DNA of 64,000 bases from Euptelea pleiosperma (lineage: Eukaryota > Streptophyta > Magnoliopsida > Ranunculales > Eupteleaceae): NCBI GenBank assembly GCA_035048495.1, contig CM068544.1, positions 12,952,138 through 13,016,137 on the forward strand, written 5' to 3'. A program made the translations under genes and the position numbers. The notes under the pieces are model-generated. The model was not told where the DNA came from, made no database searches, and worked only from the letters and a program-made list of their open reading frames with translations. Positions 1 to 11,000 of the stretch are shown one piece after another (positions within the stretch are counted from its first letter, which is position 1; each line of letters starts with the position of its first letter).

Positions 1-2226
1 CAACAATCACGTAACATGATCAGAAAGTACATGCAAAGTGATCAAAGCAAGTCTGACAGCACAAGATACAGCCATCTATGTTAACCAGATATGGATACAT
101 CACCCATTTTGATGTATCCAGGTATCATAAACAGCCACCAAAAATGAGGAATCATTAATAAAAGTAAAAAAAACAAATTAGAAGAGTGCATACCTTAACC
201 TATTTCACTCTCTTATACTCCCAACGGCATCAATTTTTAAGACCACAATCCGAACAATTGTACAATTATGCAGACCTCCTCCAAGGAGCTTTGCAGCTTG
301 GGGCATACTTGGTTGCATGCCTGATATACAAAAATAGACCATATTCAGAATCCTCTTTAAACCAAAGTACTTGTAGCGGTAATAACATTAATAGCAATAA
401 TAATATCAAATAGTAATCATAAGTTGCTTATACCTACGTCAGGCCACTAAGGTGGGGCGTTTGGGAGCGAAAAGTAAAAGCATTTCTACTTGTAGTAGAA
501 GTTATTAGTTGATTTTTGACCTCTAGGAAAGTCATAGAAATTAAAAGCATTGGGAGGAGTTCTAATTTTTGAGAAGTCATTTCACTTGGAAGTTAAAAGC
601 TAAAAAATTTAGCTTTAGTTTTAAGTTAGTTTTTAACTTTTCAAAAGTTAAAATATGAAACACATCAAAACTAACTTTTTAACTTTCGTCTTGTAAAAGT
701 AGGTAGGTTTACATGCTATACAACCAAGAACATTCAAACGTATGTATGTATGCTAGAAACATCTAGAAATGGAAGCCTGATTGAGAGTTCCAGTGACATT
801 GATTGGGATCAAGTTCATGACATAAAATTGTTGATTTTTGGATCTCAAGGTCCCTAGCTCAGCAAAGAAAAAGACTAAGAGATAACTTTCATAACTGCAA
901 CTAGAAGAAGGCAAGTGACACATGCAAGTGGCAATGGCTTCAAACAGAGATGCAGGGAGAGAAGAAGAGAGAAATCTTACTACGCAAATTTTCCCCTTGG
1001 AGTTGGAGAAGGAAAAATAAAAGGGGAATGGAAAACCCATACTATGAATTCTTTGAAAAGTGATACCTTTCTCAACTGATTAGCGTTTGGCACAAAGTTG
1101 GGTGAACCATCTAACACACAAGCTCCTAAACAATAAAATAATAATATTTTCATCTTTTTTGGACTCTAATGCGAGTGATGTGACATGTTATAACGAACAT
1201 AATAGTAACATTGTCTTATAACATTATAACCATTTAAAACCTTGCTCAAACATACACTTTCAAAATTTTTGATAACTTACAATACATGAGAAATAATGGA
1301 ACGAGGAGAAACTGATTTGGACATTCAATCTTTGACCACAGCCACATGCAAAAAAGCACACGAATTTAACGATATTCATCTAAAACATATAGAAAAGGAA
1401 GAAAAAAAGATATCAATAAACATCCATGGACACTCATAATCATGCAAGCCAACAAAAAGTGGAGCCTCCAACATAAGAAAATTACCAAATCTGAAGAATT
1501 TCTCTCAGATGATCTGGATTGACCACGTCAGCGCTCTACATGGCTAATAAACACTACAATACAAGAGAAGAGTTCTACTGGGGAGTAGCTCCGGAAAAAC
1601 TTTTACTTTTGCAAATGTGTCTTTCAAGACTTGAAACAAGACCCGAGAAAAATTAAAAGGGTAACTCCACACTAATTAGACCAAGAAAAATGAAATCACT
1701 TAATCAAAAGAATCAACCTATACGAAGAAAATAAAGATATGGCGTGTCATAGCAGTGTCATTGCACCACAATGACCTCACTCTACTGTACATTTGGTGCA
1801 CATGCTCATCAATACAAGCTGTCCAGTTAGTAGAGAATCTCTTTGATGGCGTTTAGCCCAAAAAATTTACTGATAGAATATACTTAAGCATTCAATCCAA
1901 ATACCATTTTTCGAAGTTAAGGAAATTCATGCAAATAGTCCAAAAAGAAAGTCTATTGTGCAATTCGTTAAGATGATCCTACCAAAATGATATCAAGGAT
2001 ATGTGCAATAGAATAGGTGGTCCTTTCCATCAATTGTTTCGGATCAATGAGCTATGTGCTGTATGTTGTGCCATCAGAGATGGCGCAAACTTGGGGTTTA
2101 TCCAATCCAGCGGAGGCCTACTTTTCAGATGGTGGGATCAATGACCATGACCAGATGTGTAGTTCCATGTCACTTTTGTTGGACCTTTCAAAATGAATGT
2201 TAGTGATAAAAACTTGGAAAAAGATG
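1..2226. other. AT-rich DNA without a recognisable gene
   Basis: No long open frame, RNA gene or known domain is recognisable here. On the minus strand around 190-330 there is an exon-like stretch: an acceptor-like TATATCAG, an open segment of about 38 codons and a donor-like AAG|GTATGC. I cannot name a protein from it. Part of this stretch may belong to the CACTA-type element whose end lies at 4457, because its other terminus is not found. Confidence 0.4.
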
Positions 2227-2609
2227 TTACAAGGTATGCCTGAAACTGTTCATTTGCAGAAGCGGCATTTTTGGTAATCACCGCTGCCATCTGGGCCCAC
2301 TGACCGCTTGGATGTTTATCTCACCCCTTGGTGGATATACATACCAAAAATCACCTTGATTGGTAATCTATAACCATTAGATTTTAACACTTTTTAGCAC
2401 CATTTTAGGCGTTCTTATAGCTGTTGAATACAACCATCTTTTTGAGTACTAAAACCAACGGCTAAAAATCATTAAACAAGCTGATTTTTTGTATGAATGT
2501 CTATTAAAGGGTAGGCTAAACATCCATGTGGTCAGTGGGCCCAGATGGCAGTGGTGACTACCAAAACTACCGCTTCCGCAAATGAAAAGATCTCGGGTAT
2601 ACCTTGTTA
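2227..2609. mobile_element. MITE with long terminal inverted repeats
   Basis: Two arms of about 90 bp, at about 2230-2320 and 2520-2606, are imperfect inverted copies of each other. Shared blocks include CAAGGTAT, CATTTGC, GCCATCTGGGCCCACTGACC and GGATGTTTA. The ends are CAAGGTAT and ATACCTTG. They are flanked by TTA on both sides (2227-2229 and 2607-2609), or by GTTAC if the outer C/G pair is read as target sequence. A TTA duplication is typical of PIF/Harbinger (Tourist) MITEs, but the terminal sequence is not the usual Tourist one. The superfamily is therefore uncertain, while the foldback structure is clear. The element is about 375 bp and has no coding capacity. Confidence 0.75.
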
Positions 2610-3520
2610 CATCACGACCCTAAAAACTTTGAATAATGAATTTTGGAGTGTGACCAACCTAATGGACAATCTAGCATTCATGCAGTCTGGATCAATATAT
2701 AACTACATGACATCGTGCATGGCTCTCAATATGGTCTATAGGTTTCGAAACCTAAATATTACAACCTTAATTTTCTTTTTCAGGTATAAGACAACAGGGA
2801 CTTCATCACACTCGTCGCATACATGCTCGTTGATCATGACTGCCCAATCAAACTAACTCCCCTAAGTTTAGAAAATCTCCTAGTAGTAAATTCCAAAAAT
2901 CAATTCATATTAGATAATCCTAACCATCTGACCGATTGCATTCTCTTTGACATTCATGGGCAGCACCCCAAGAAAAGGTCCATCATCAAATGATTTGGAT
3001 CATCTACCGGGACCCCGAGCCACTTGCATGCGCACCATGTGTATGGTAAAGATCCTCTATAGCATTGCATTAATAAGCCAACCACAATTCCTGAAACTCA
3101 ACAAATATGATGAAAAACAATTGTTTCCAACAACCAAATTAAGTATTGTTTACTAAGGCAAGCAATAGGAAAAGGCAAACAAGGTTACCAAGTTCTTGCT
3201 TAAGAGTGCCTGATCAACGTTTGATATCAAAAGCCTACAAAAATAGCAAATTTGCAAAACACATAAGTACATTGTCAGCATTGATGCAACCTGCTGTCTA
3301 GCCATACCAGCAAGAAAGACAATATCATGCAACACCAAAGAGAAGGTTTTTAGAGTTGAGATTTTAGGGAAAAAAAGAGATAAAGTTTTCGGGGCTGAGA
3401 TTTCAAAAAAGAAAGGACCTCCCAAGGATAACACAAATAAAGATCAGGACAAAAGAAGATAAGGGGGTGCATGCTTCAGGTTTCATGCCCTGTTCTGCAT
3501 GGCCTGCAAACAAAACTAAA
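2610..3520. other. Unassigned sequence with weak exon-like pieces
   Basis: No gene is recognised. On the minus strand about 3190-3340 reads like coding sequence next to a TTTTGTAG acceptor and an AACTTG|GTAACC donor. A short open piece also lies near 2955-3045. These could be relic exons of a captured or decayed gene, but no family could be assigned. Confidence 0.25.
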
Positions 3521-3523
3521 AGA

Positions 3524-3640
3524 CCCTAAACTTAACCTAAAACAAAACAAAAAAACCCTAACCTTAACCTAAAACAATACAACAAAACCTTAACCCTAAC
3601 CCTAACCTAAAACATAAATAAAACCCTAACCTTAGCCTAA
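3524..3640. repeat. Degenerate telomere-like repeat tract
   Basis: The tract holds repeated CCCTAA-type words (CCCTAAC, CCTTAACCT, CCCTAACCCTAACCTAAAAC) with short spacers such as AAACATAAATAAAA. The best run (about 3593-3608) is CCCTAACCCTAACC, which matches the six-base TTAGGG-type unit rather than the seven-base TTTAGGG usual in plants. It is short and degenerate, so it is an interstitial tract and not a chromosome end. Confidence 0.6.
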
Positions 3641-3917
3641 AACATAAATAAAATGAAAAAAAAATTTACAAAGAGAACTATTTACTTACAAGGCTAGTGG
3701 TGGCTCAAGACAGCCTAGGTGATGGACGGCGACGATGATGCCGATACAGAGGAGAGGGGCGAGGACGAGCATGTGCAATGGTGGCAATGCTTGTGACCAT
3801 GGGACCTTTCACTCAAGAAGAGGAATGACAGCGATGGAAAGAAGCAGAGAGGGGCCTTGCGAACGGCGGAGCTTTCACCCAAATGGAAAACCAAGAGAGG
3901 AACTGAGAGAGTTTCTC

Positions 3918-4062
3918 TAAGGAGAGAGAGAGAGAGGGGAACAGAGAGAGAGAAGGGAGAGGGGTCTTGCAAATGACAGACCTTTAACCCAAATGGAAAA
4001 TAGAGAGAGTGAGACAAAGAGAAGAAAAGAGAGACGGAAACAGAGAGAGAGAGAGAGAGCTT
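3918..4062. repeat. GA-rich simple repeat
   Basis: Runs of GAGAGA and GGAGA with interruptions. A Ser/Leu-rich open frame on the opposite strand (3715-4152) is a by-product of this composition and not a credible gene. Confidence 0.7.
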
Positions 4063-4159
4063 ACCGGAGTCGCATTGTCTGATGGTGGCGTCAGAGGAGA
4101 GACGACTGAGGGAGAAGAGTAGAGAGGAGGAAGCTAGGGCTACAAACAACAAAGAAAGG

Positions 4160-4457
4160 GGCAGAGAGCTATAGCCCCACGAATATATGTCGGGATATTT
4201 TGATAAAAACTCACAGCGTTTAATAATAAGACGCTGTTAGGTGAATTTATAACACGTGGGTCGTAGTAAATAGATAAAAGCTTATTGGCGTTCATTATAA
4301 ATGAATGATGTGAAGTATATTTTTTAAAGCCATGACAAGTTAAAATCAGGTCTTAATGACGTTTCGAAAGCGCATGCCATAGTAAATTAGAAATCTATAG
4401 CATATTTCTCTAAAAGCCATTAATTTAATGCCATCAAAGGCATTATTTGTTGTAGTG
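4160..4457 (-). mobile_element. Terminus of a CACTA (En/Spm)-like element
   Basis: Read on the minus strand, the sequence begins CACTACAACAAATAATGCC at 4457, which resembles the CACTACAA-type ends of plant CACTA transposons. It is followed by short sub-terminal motifs. The base next to it (4458) is already inside the 3' region of the adjacent Athila-type relic, so 4457 is a sharp junction. The other terminus is not found in the window. The element therefore runs left of 4160 for an unknown distance, perhaps past base 1. No transposase is recognised. Confidence 0.5.
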
Positions 4458-6180
4458 CCCCAACCAGCATATTGCCAATCCTTGGCAATTACTGCGAAAT
4501 AAATGAGCTTAAAAGGGCTCTGCACATGCTGCACAGTTTTTCATAGCTCAGGAAAAACACCGTTCGTCAAATTATCGTATATATGCAAAAATAGTTACAA
4601 GCTAGCAGATAGTCAGAAAGTTTTGACAATAGTACAAACTAATAAGAATGATCTAGAATAGTCAAACTCGACATCTGCGTGTGGTCAATCATTATCCTCA
4701 TCCGACAATGAAGAGTTCCAAATCACCTAAGAGATTGTATGCCTTGACCTCAAATCTCACTTGTAAAACACTCAGAAATGATCACTCGTCAGTGGTTTTA
4801 TTTCTTCTCTCAATTTATATATGAGGAGATATATTTAATATAAAGATGCAAAAGATCTCACATATGTTTTATTTGAAAGAATAACATTTTTAACAGAAGA
4901 TGATCTCATGACAGGAATATCATTTCATTTGGGAACGTTAGATCAAACTTTATAGCTTCTCTTTCTCCACTCTCTACATTTTATGATCATACTATCCTAG
5001 AATCAAGTAGGACTTTCATAGGTTGTAATGAGGCTTAGGTCAGGTGTAGAAAAATAAAGGGATACAGGATTTCAAAGTTCTGAGAGGATATCTCTATTTT
5101 CTTTTAATTTTCCTGCGGGTATAAAACCATTATCTATTTCTTTTCCTTCTTTCGTATTTTTCTCTTTTTCTCGATATTTTTGAGACTACTCAATTTGTTT
5201 TCAGCTATTTTCTATACTTTCTTTTCGTATTTTCTTTTTCAGCTTGAACCGCTTTCATTTTCTTTGATTTTCTTGACTTTTCTTTTCATGGTATACCCAT
5301 ATCAATCATTTCTCTATCCTTCTCAGAAGTAGGGTCGTGAGTCATACTTCGTAACTGGATTGGGTTATAGGTTAATGGGCTAAACAAGAAAGGCTTTTTA
5401 TAAAGGCTCAGAAGGGTTTCAAACAGTAGATAATTAAAGTAAGCTAAAAGGCTAAAAGGTTTAAAAAGATGGGCTAAATCATTTTCTAGGGTTTGCACTC
5501 TCATGTAACTGTTTTGAATGGATATAGAAAAAGGTTCTATCATAATAATCCAATTTTGATGTCGTTCTGAGTTCCATGATCAATACAAAGGATAATGAGA
5601 TCTCTCAACAAATATTGCGGACATGAAGAAATAGTGAGTCAACTTGTGACTCAGAATTGTAGTATAACCCTCTGAAATGATGAAAGACTCGAAAGTGCAC
5701 TGGGTTAGGTCTCCACAAATATTCTTCTAGGATCTTTAGAGATTCTAAACTTAGGATGACTCTGATGATGAATGTGTACAATTTGTGCAAAATCTGAGTT
5801 TTTCTAAGTATCAAATCTGATGTAGTCACGCTTGACTTGACTTGACTTGACTTGACTCAAAGCTAACATGTAACATGGAAAATGTCATCCTTTATAAAAT
5901 GATTTCACGGATATTTCCAGCTAATAAAAGTCAGGGTATTTGACACATTTTGAAAGTTCTAAAAAAATATTAAAAATCATCGGAAAACACCCAAAAATAT
6001 AAGGTTTTTTCTTAATATATATATTTTATAATTTTTAAAATGAAAACATGAGTTTTGGTAAATACCCACCCCCAACCAAAATATAGCATCATCATCGGTG
6101 CTCATGACCAATTTGAAGCACAGGTAGACTGAGTGAATCATTAGTCATCCAGGTCATCATTTGGAGCAAGAACGCTTCCA
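4458..6180 (-). other. 3' non-coding region of the Athila-type relic
   Basis: It matches, with many small changes, 30880-32800 of the young non-autonomous copy and 46994-48800 of the autonomous-type copy. The C-rich block near 6070 (minus strand G-rich) and the CTCATGACC motif are shared. No envelope-like frame is visible. A pentamer run of CTTGA (about 5829-5858) is a small local expansion. Confidence 0.7.
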
Positions 6181-6600
6181 TTTGAGCTAACCAAACCCAG
6201 CAGTAGTATGGGTAGGTTCTTTCTCAGTACAGACTGAGAGGTTTCTCTGACTGTGGTTAGCAGAACCGTAAACTCTGAAAGAGGAGCGGGTATGGGATTG
6301 CAGTAGCAGTTCTCTCATCAGTAAGAGACCTAGCACTGGGATTTTTTGACCATGGTTAGCAGAGCCGAATGCACAATGTGTATCAGAAATAGATTTAGTG
6401 GAGCAGACTCTAGTGGGGTTTACAGTTAGTACCCCTATCTAGGATAAAATGCAGTGAGACTGAAATGGATCATCAGTCTACAGAGACTAGATCAGTGAGA
6501 TCCTTCTACCCGGTCTCTCATCAATAAGAGACCTATGAGGAGGTAGAGTTAATGGTAAGAGTGTGAAGATTGAAAACTCTCAGATCGAGTCAAACGATGT
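6181..6600 (-). pseudogene. Remnant of the gag-derived ORF
   Basis: Blocks containing CTCAGT-AGACTGAGAG and TCTCTGACTGTGGTTAGCAG match the C-terminal repeat part of the 608-codon ORF at 32852-34678. Here most of the coding region has been deleted and no frame is open. Only the extreme 3' and 5' edges of the ORF region survive: the downstream end near 6200, and the AACTCTCAGATCGAGTCA leader sequence near 6577. Confidence 0.55.
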
Positions 6601-8094
6601 GGCAGTTGAACTTATAGAAATAAGTCCTAGAATCAGTTATAAGGAGACACTAGAGTAATGATCCTAAATAATGCACATAGAGCAAGCAAGATAATCTTAT
6701 GTCTAAAACAAATCAGGATAAGTTTGAGGAATTATCTTGTTAGTTTGTGGGGTATGATAGATTATGATAGTGGGCAGACCACTAGTTTATCTTCTTAACT
6801 GCCAAAGTAACTATGTCGCTCTTGGGTTCTCACTAGGATACACTCTTTAAAGCAAATCCTTCAGTACTAACTCAAATTGATCGCAAGATAATTCGAAGCC
6901 TAAACAGACGTGCGGCACATCGATTGACTTAAGTACGCCCCAGACTAACCGGATTTGTCAAGCAATGGAGATGAGTGTTCCATTAGTATAAGCTAAGGTT
7001 GGTTTGTGTTACTAACCCAACAAATAGCAGACCAACAAAGAACCAAGGAAGCCACTGGTGAGCTCGATATACTTGAGTAGTAGGGACCTTTGGGTGTTAG
7101 AGAACAGGGACCCGCGCTCGTGAACTTATTCGACCTAGGATGGATGGAAAGACTATGTGAAGGGGTGTCTTAGAACACCGATCTAGTTTGGCTCTACCTC
7201 TTGATTCGTTTTATTAATGGTGGATCCTGGGGATCAAACTCAGCTGGAATGATGAGGTGGGTGATGAAATCCCACCAGTTTTAAAAGGAGCTAGGTCTAC
7301 TCAATTAGGGTTCATTAATTAGCGGCCACATCCACGCAGGGCGAATAAGTTTTTTGCAAAAAGCAAATAGACACGTGGCACTATAATTTGCCTAATTGCA
7401 CAATATCGCACTCAAGGCGAGGGAAAGGACTTACCTCCCGTGGGACACGCCACGGGGTCTCCTCTTCGGGGTAGGGAGGGGTATCTTCATGGGCTTGGGC
7501 CCGGTTCCTCCGTAGTGAGCTTTCGCTCCCTACCCACATTTAGAATCGCAATCCTGCATACGAATTAGTATACAATATGGGTCTAGGGTGTGGGAATATT
7601 TTTGGAATATCCCTGTCTTGGGTAGGTAAGCAATCAATCAATCAATTAGGCAGGGTAAATTGGAAAGTTACTATTTATGAGAGTTGACTAAACCCTATCA
7701 ACACCCTAATAGACCTTCCCAATTTAAAAGTTTCTCCAAGTTAGAAAATTTCTCTAAAATTAGTAGTTTCCAAAATCTGAAAACTTGCTAAATTTAGGGT
7801 TTCTTCCCGTGTTGGAAACCTTCCAAAAAGGGGACCTTCCACATTTAGAAATCCTCTAAAATTAAGAATTTCTAAGTATGGAATTTTGTCCAGTTCAAAA
7901 TTTTTCAAATAAGCTCGATTCCAATGAAATTTCCCAGGAATGGAAACTTTGCAAAGATGGAAACTTCTCAATTTGGGAAGCATCCAAAAATGCAATCATC
8001 CCATATGTGAATATCCTAAAATGTCTAGAAATGGAAACTAGCATTTTTTAATTTTTTAATTTTTTTGTTAGTTAGGCACTCAATCGAGGGTTTT
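6601..8094 (-). other. 5' leader of the Athila-type relic
   Basis: It aligns with 34680-36300 and, inverted, with 55900-57300. Shared landmarks are the CTCCCGTGGG/CCACG hairpin with a GAG|GTAAGT donor-like site on the minus strand (GT at 7434-7433), a TCAATCAATCAATTAGG block and the AT-rich end near 8050. The primer-binding site is absent. Confidence 0.65.
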
Positions 8095-11000
8095 TGAAAT
8101 TAGGGTTTTTTTGTGTCGTCAATTCGGAAACCCTAACTTCAACAATATTTGTAAAATCTGATTATCTGCAAAATGTAACTTGTATAGCAGTACGTGTCGG
8201 ATGTCAATCCGCACTCGGTGTGAGTTAGCACAATAAAGAATTAAAACTGACAAATAATATACAGAGAAAAATGAGAATGGTGGAAGATATGAGAAGGGCA
8301 AGTCGATTTAAAAACAACATTCATTTGAGATTCAGAACACCAAAATATCAAAACTTCATTAATCATCGAAGAGTACGTACATAAATCAAAATAACAGAAA
8401 TAAAGAAAGCATGTAAGAAAGCATGTAAAGGGTTGAGAGATGAAGGGGTAAGGGAAAGAAACGTCCATTGAGATCTCGGAGCTAAGGGCGCTACCGATCA
8501 AGAAGAGGATCATCCAAGACTTCGATGAATACTTCAATCAAGAGAAGGATTTTGATAGAGAAGCATCCCATGACCTTTGGAGCTAAGGCGCTACCGATCA
8601 AGAAGAAGACCATCCAAATTTCATGGAATGCTGCTCAATTGTGTAATCTACATCGAATCTTACCGGTCGACAAGGTATATGTGAATTGGCAAATGTACGA
8701 TAATGTGCCCTAAGAAGCTCATCTTTTCACTCGCCGAAACGAGTCTTCCAAGTGAATAGGCAATCAGCCTGAGAATGTAGTAAGAGAAAATATGAACCCT
8801 AGAGAGAACATGTTTCTAGAGAGAGAAAATAGAAGGTAGAGAGAGAAAATAGAGAGAACATGAAATTAGGGATGTCACATCCCTTCCATGTCGTATAGAG
8901 AGAGCGGAGATCTAGAGAGAGAAAGGAGAAGAAGAGAGAGAAAGTACCACGGGTAACAGGTTGAGGGCAGCAAGAAGATGGGCAACAAGTTGCTTGCATA
9001 CTGGCTAGTTGCCTTGAGTGCATGGTGTGAAGAAGAGTAGATGTGCACTGAGCAAGGGCAACAATGGTTGCTGGACAGGATGGTAGCATGCTTGAGAAGA
9101 ATCAGCCAAGGGAAGAGGCCTGCAAGGGAGATTGGTGGCTCTTGCTGTGTACAGGAGGAGAGGAGAGGGGTTGCAACATGTGGTTGCTAGTTCGGGTATG
9201 AGGAGCCCGACTGATCTGGCCGGCCGTGGAGATGAGGCAGCAGGTCGTGGACCTTGACTTCCACGTTGAAAGGGAGATGCACGGCCAGGAGCTTGCGTGG
9301 CATGTTGACCAGCTGCTTGAAGAGGAGAGGGTTACACAGCTGCAGGAGATGAAGTTGCTGGTTCAAAAGGCAACAAGGTGGAGAAGATGGGAAGGTGTGA
9401 GGTAGTGACGGTGAAGGAGAATGGCATGACAGCAAGAAGAGCATGGTAGACACGTGGATAGGAGTTGCTGGATCAGCAACTCATGATGACTTTTGGAGAT
9501 GATCACGCTTGCTTGTTGAGATTGGAGTTGAAGGAGAAGATACTGCCATGAACGGTGGAGATAATTGCAGGTGTGAGGCTGGCAGGTTGAGTGGAGAAGC
9601 GAAGAAGATGGAGAAGGGACGATCAAGGTAGAGGAACAGTGGTTGCACGGTGGTGCATGGTGGAAGGAGAATGTTTGCTGGCCGGAGTTGTTGTTGGTGG
9701 GAACGGTGGTAGACACACGGTGCAGCAACTCATGTTGCAAACAGCATGGTAAGTGTTGGCCGTTCTTTGGAGAGCATGGAGGGGCTTTCATGGTGGCTGT
9801 TCGAGTGGATGAAGAAGACGGTGGTAGAGGAGGAGGTTGCCGGTGTTAATGGCACTGGCCGGAAGTTGCAGGTGAAGAAATTTCAATGGAGAGGTTGCTG
9901 ATCTGCAACTCAACTCTCCAGAATGGTATGGAGAAGGTGAAAACGAATCAAGGAATGAACACTATCTCAATGGAGAAGCCCGAGAGGAGTGCTAGATGGT
10001 GGAGACGCCGGTCTACTTTGTGGAGATCTGGAAGAGAGCACCGTTGGTGCTGTAGAGGAGGAGCAGATGGGGTGAGATGGTGAGCATTTGGCCGGCTTAA
10101 TCTGCTGGTGCTGGTGAGGATGAAGAAGGTGAAGAGGAGCCTGACCGAAGAATTTTCAGGCCAGAGGAAGATACATTGCAGGTGCTACCGTTGCAAGTTT
10201 GGTGGGCAACAGCCTGAGTTGCAGACCACCGGAGGAGAAGAAGAAGAAATGAAGAAGGGGAAGGACAGTAAGGTGGTTGTGTGGTGGCTCCAATGGGAGC
10301 CACCGGTTTTTACCCACTGTGAGCCAAGAGAGGGGCTGAGATGGAGAGGATCCGTTGAGGGACACGGTGGAACTAGCAGTGTGTTTCACCATGTCGGCAA
10401 AGGCTGTCGGTTTTAATGGCAGTTGCCGGAAGTGATGGTGGAGATGGGCGCACACACACACCAGCAGCGTGGTTTTAACCACAAGTGAAACTGCCTTGTG
10501 TGATGGTGATGTTGGGCAGCAGGTTTGGACGACTCAGCAAGGACATGACGGTGGTAGTGGATGAGCGTGGTTGCTCCCCGGTTGTGCTCCCCCTAAGAGA
10601 GTCCGTGAGAGAGAAAAATTCTCCCTATGAGACGTGGGTTCTTTTTATGCTTAGGGTTAGGTTTTAATGGAGAGAAAACCGTTGGATCTAAAGGGAGAAG
10701 AGGGATAGGGGAGATTTGGTCAAAGGAAGACCATTTCTCTCACGGGATGTGGGCTTATAGACTGTGGGGGCCCATTGGATTAAGGTCTTGGAGTCCATTC
10801 TTGGATCAGCCATGGGCTATGAGAGGGGATTGGCATCGTAGGGTCCACAAAGCCGTGGATTCCTTGGGTTATAGGATGGGTTGGCCAATGGACCAAGAGT
10901 TGGTGTCGGGCCATCATTGAGCTAAAAAGATAATGGGCACGTGGGCCATTAGGATAATGGGTCATGAGAGAGTGGATGGCCCAGATAGTAGAACCGTTAG

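Noticed and set aside
430..720. GGGGCGTTTGGGAGCG start resembling a Tourist/hAT MITE end
   Set aside because: No matching inverted end or target duplication was found downstream; the inner AAGTTAAAA inverted pieces are short and AT-rich.
1551..1570. CACTACAATACAAG as the partner terminus of the CACTA-like end at 4457
   Set aside because: Only the first eight bases match, the following bases differ, and the flanking triplets do not match.
3715..4152. 145-codon Ser/Leu-rich frame on the minus strand
   Set aside because: It is generated by GA-rich simple repeats and has no domain or codon signal beyond the repeat.
9187..10667. Several medium frames on both strands within the old LTR
   Set aside because: They overlap each other, shift between related LTR copies and share no protein-level conservation.
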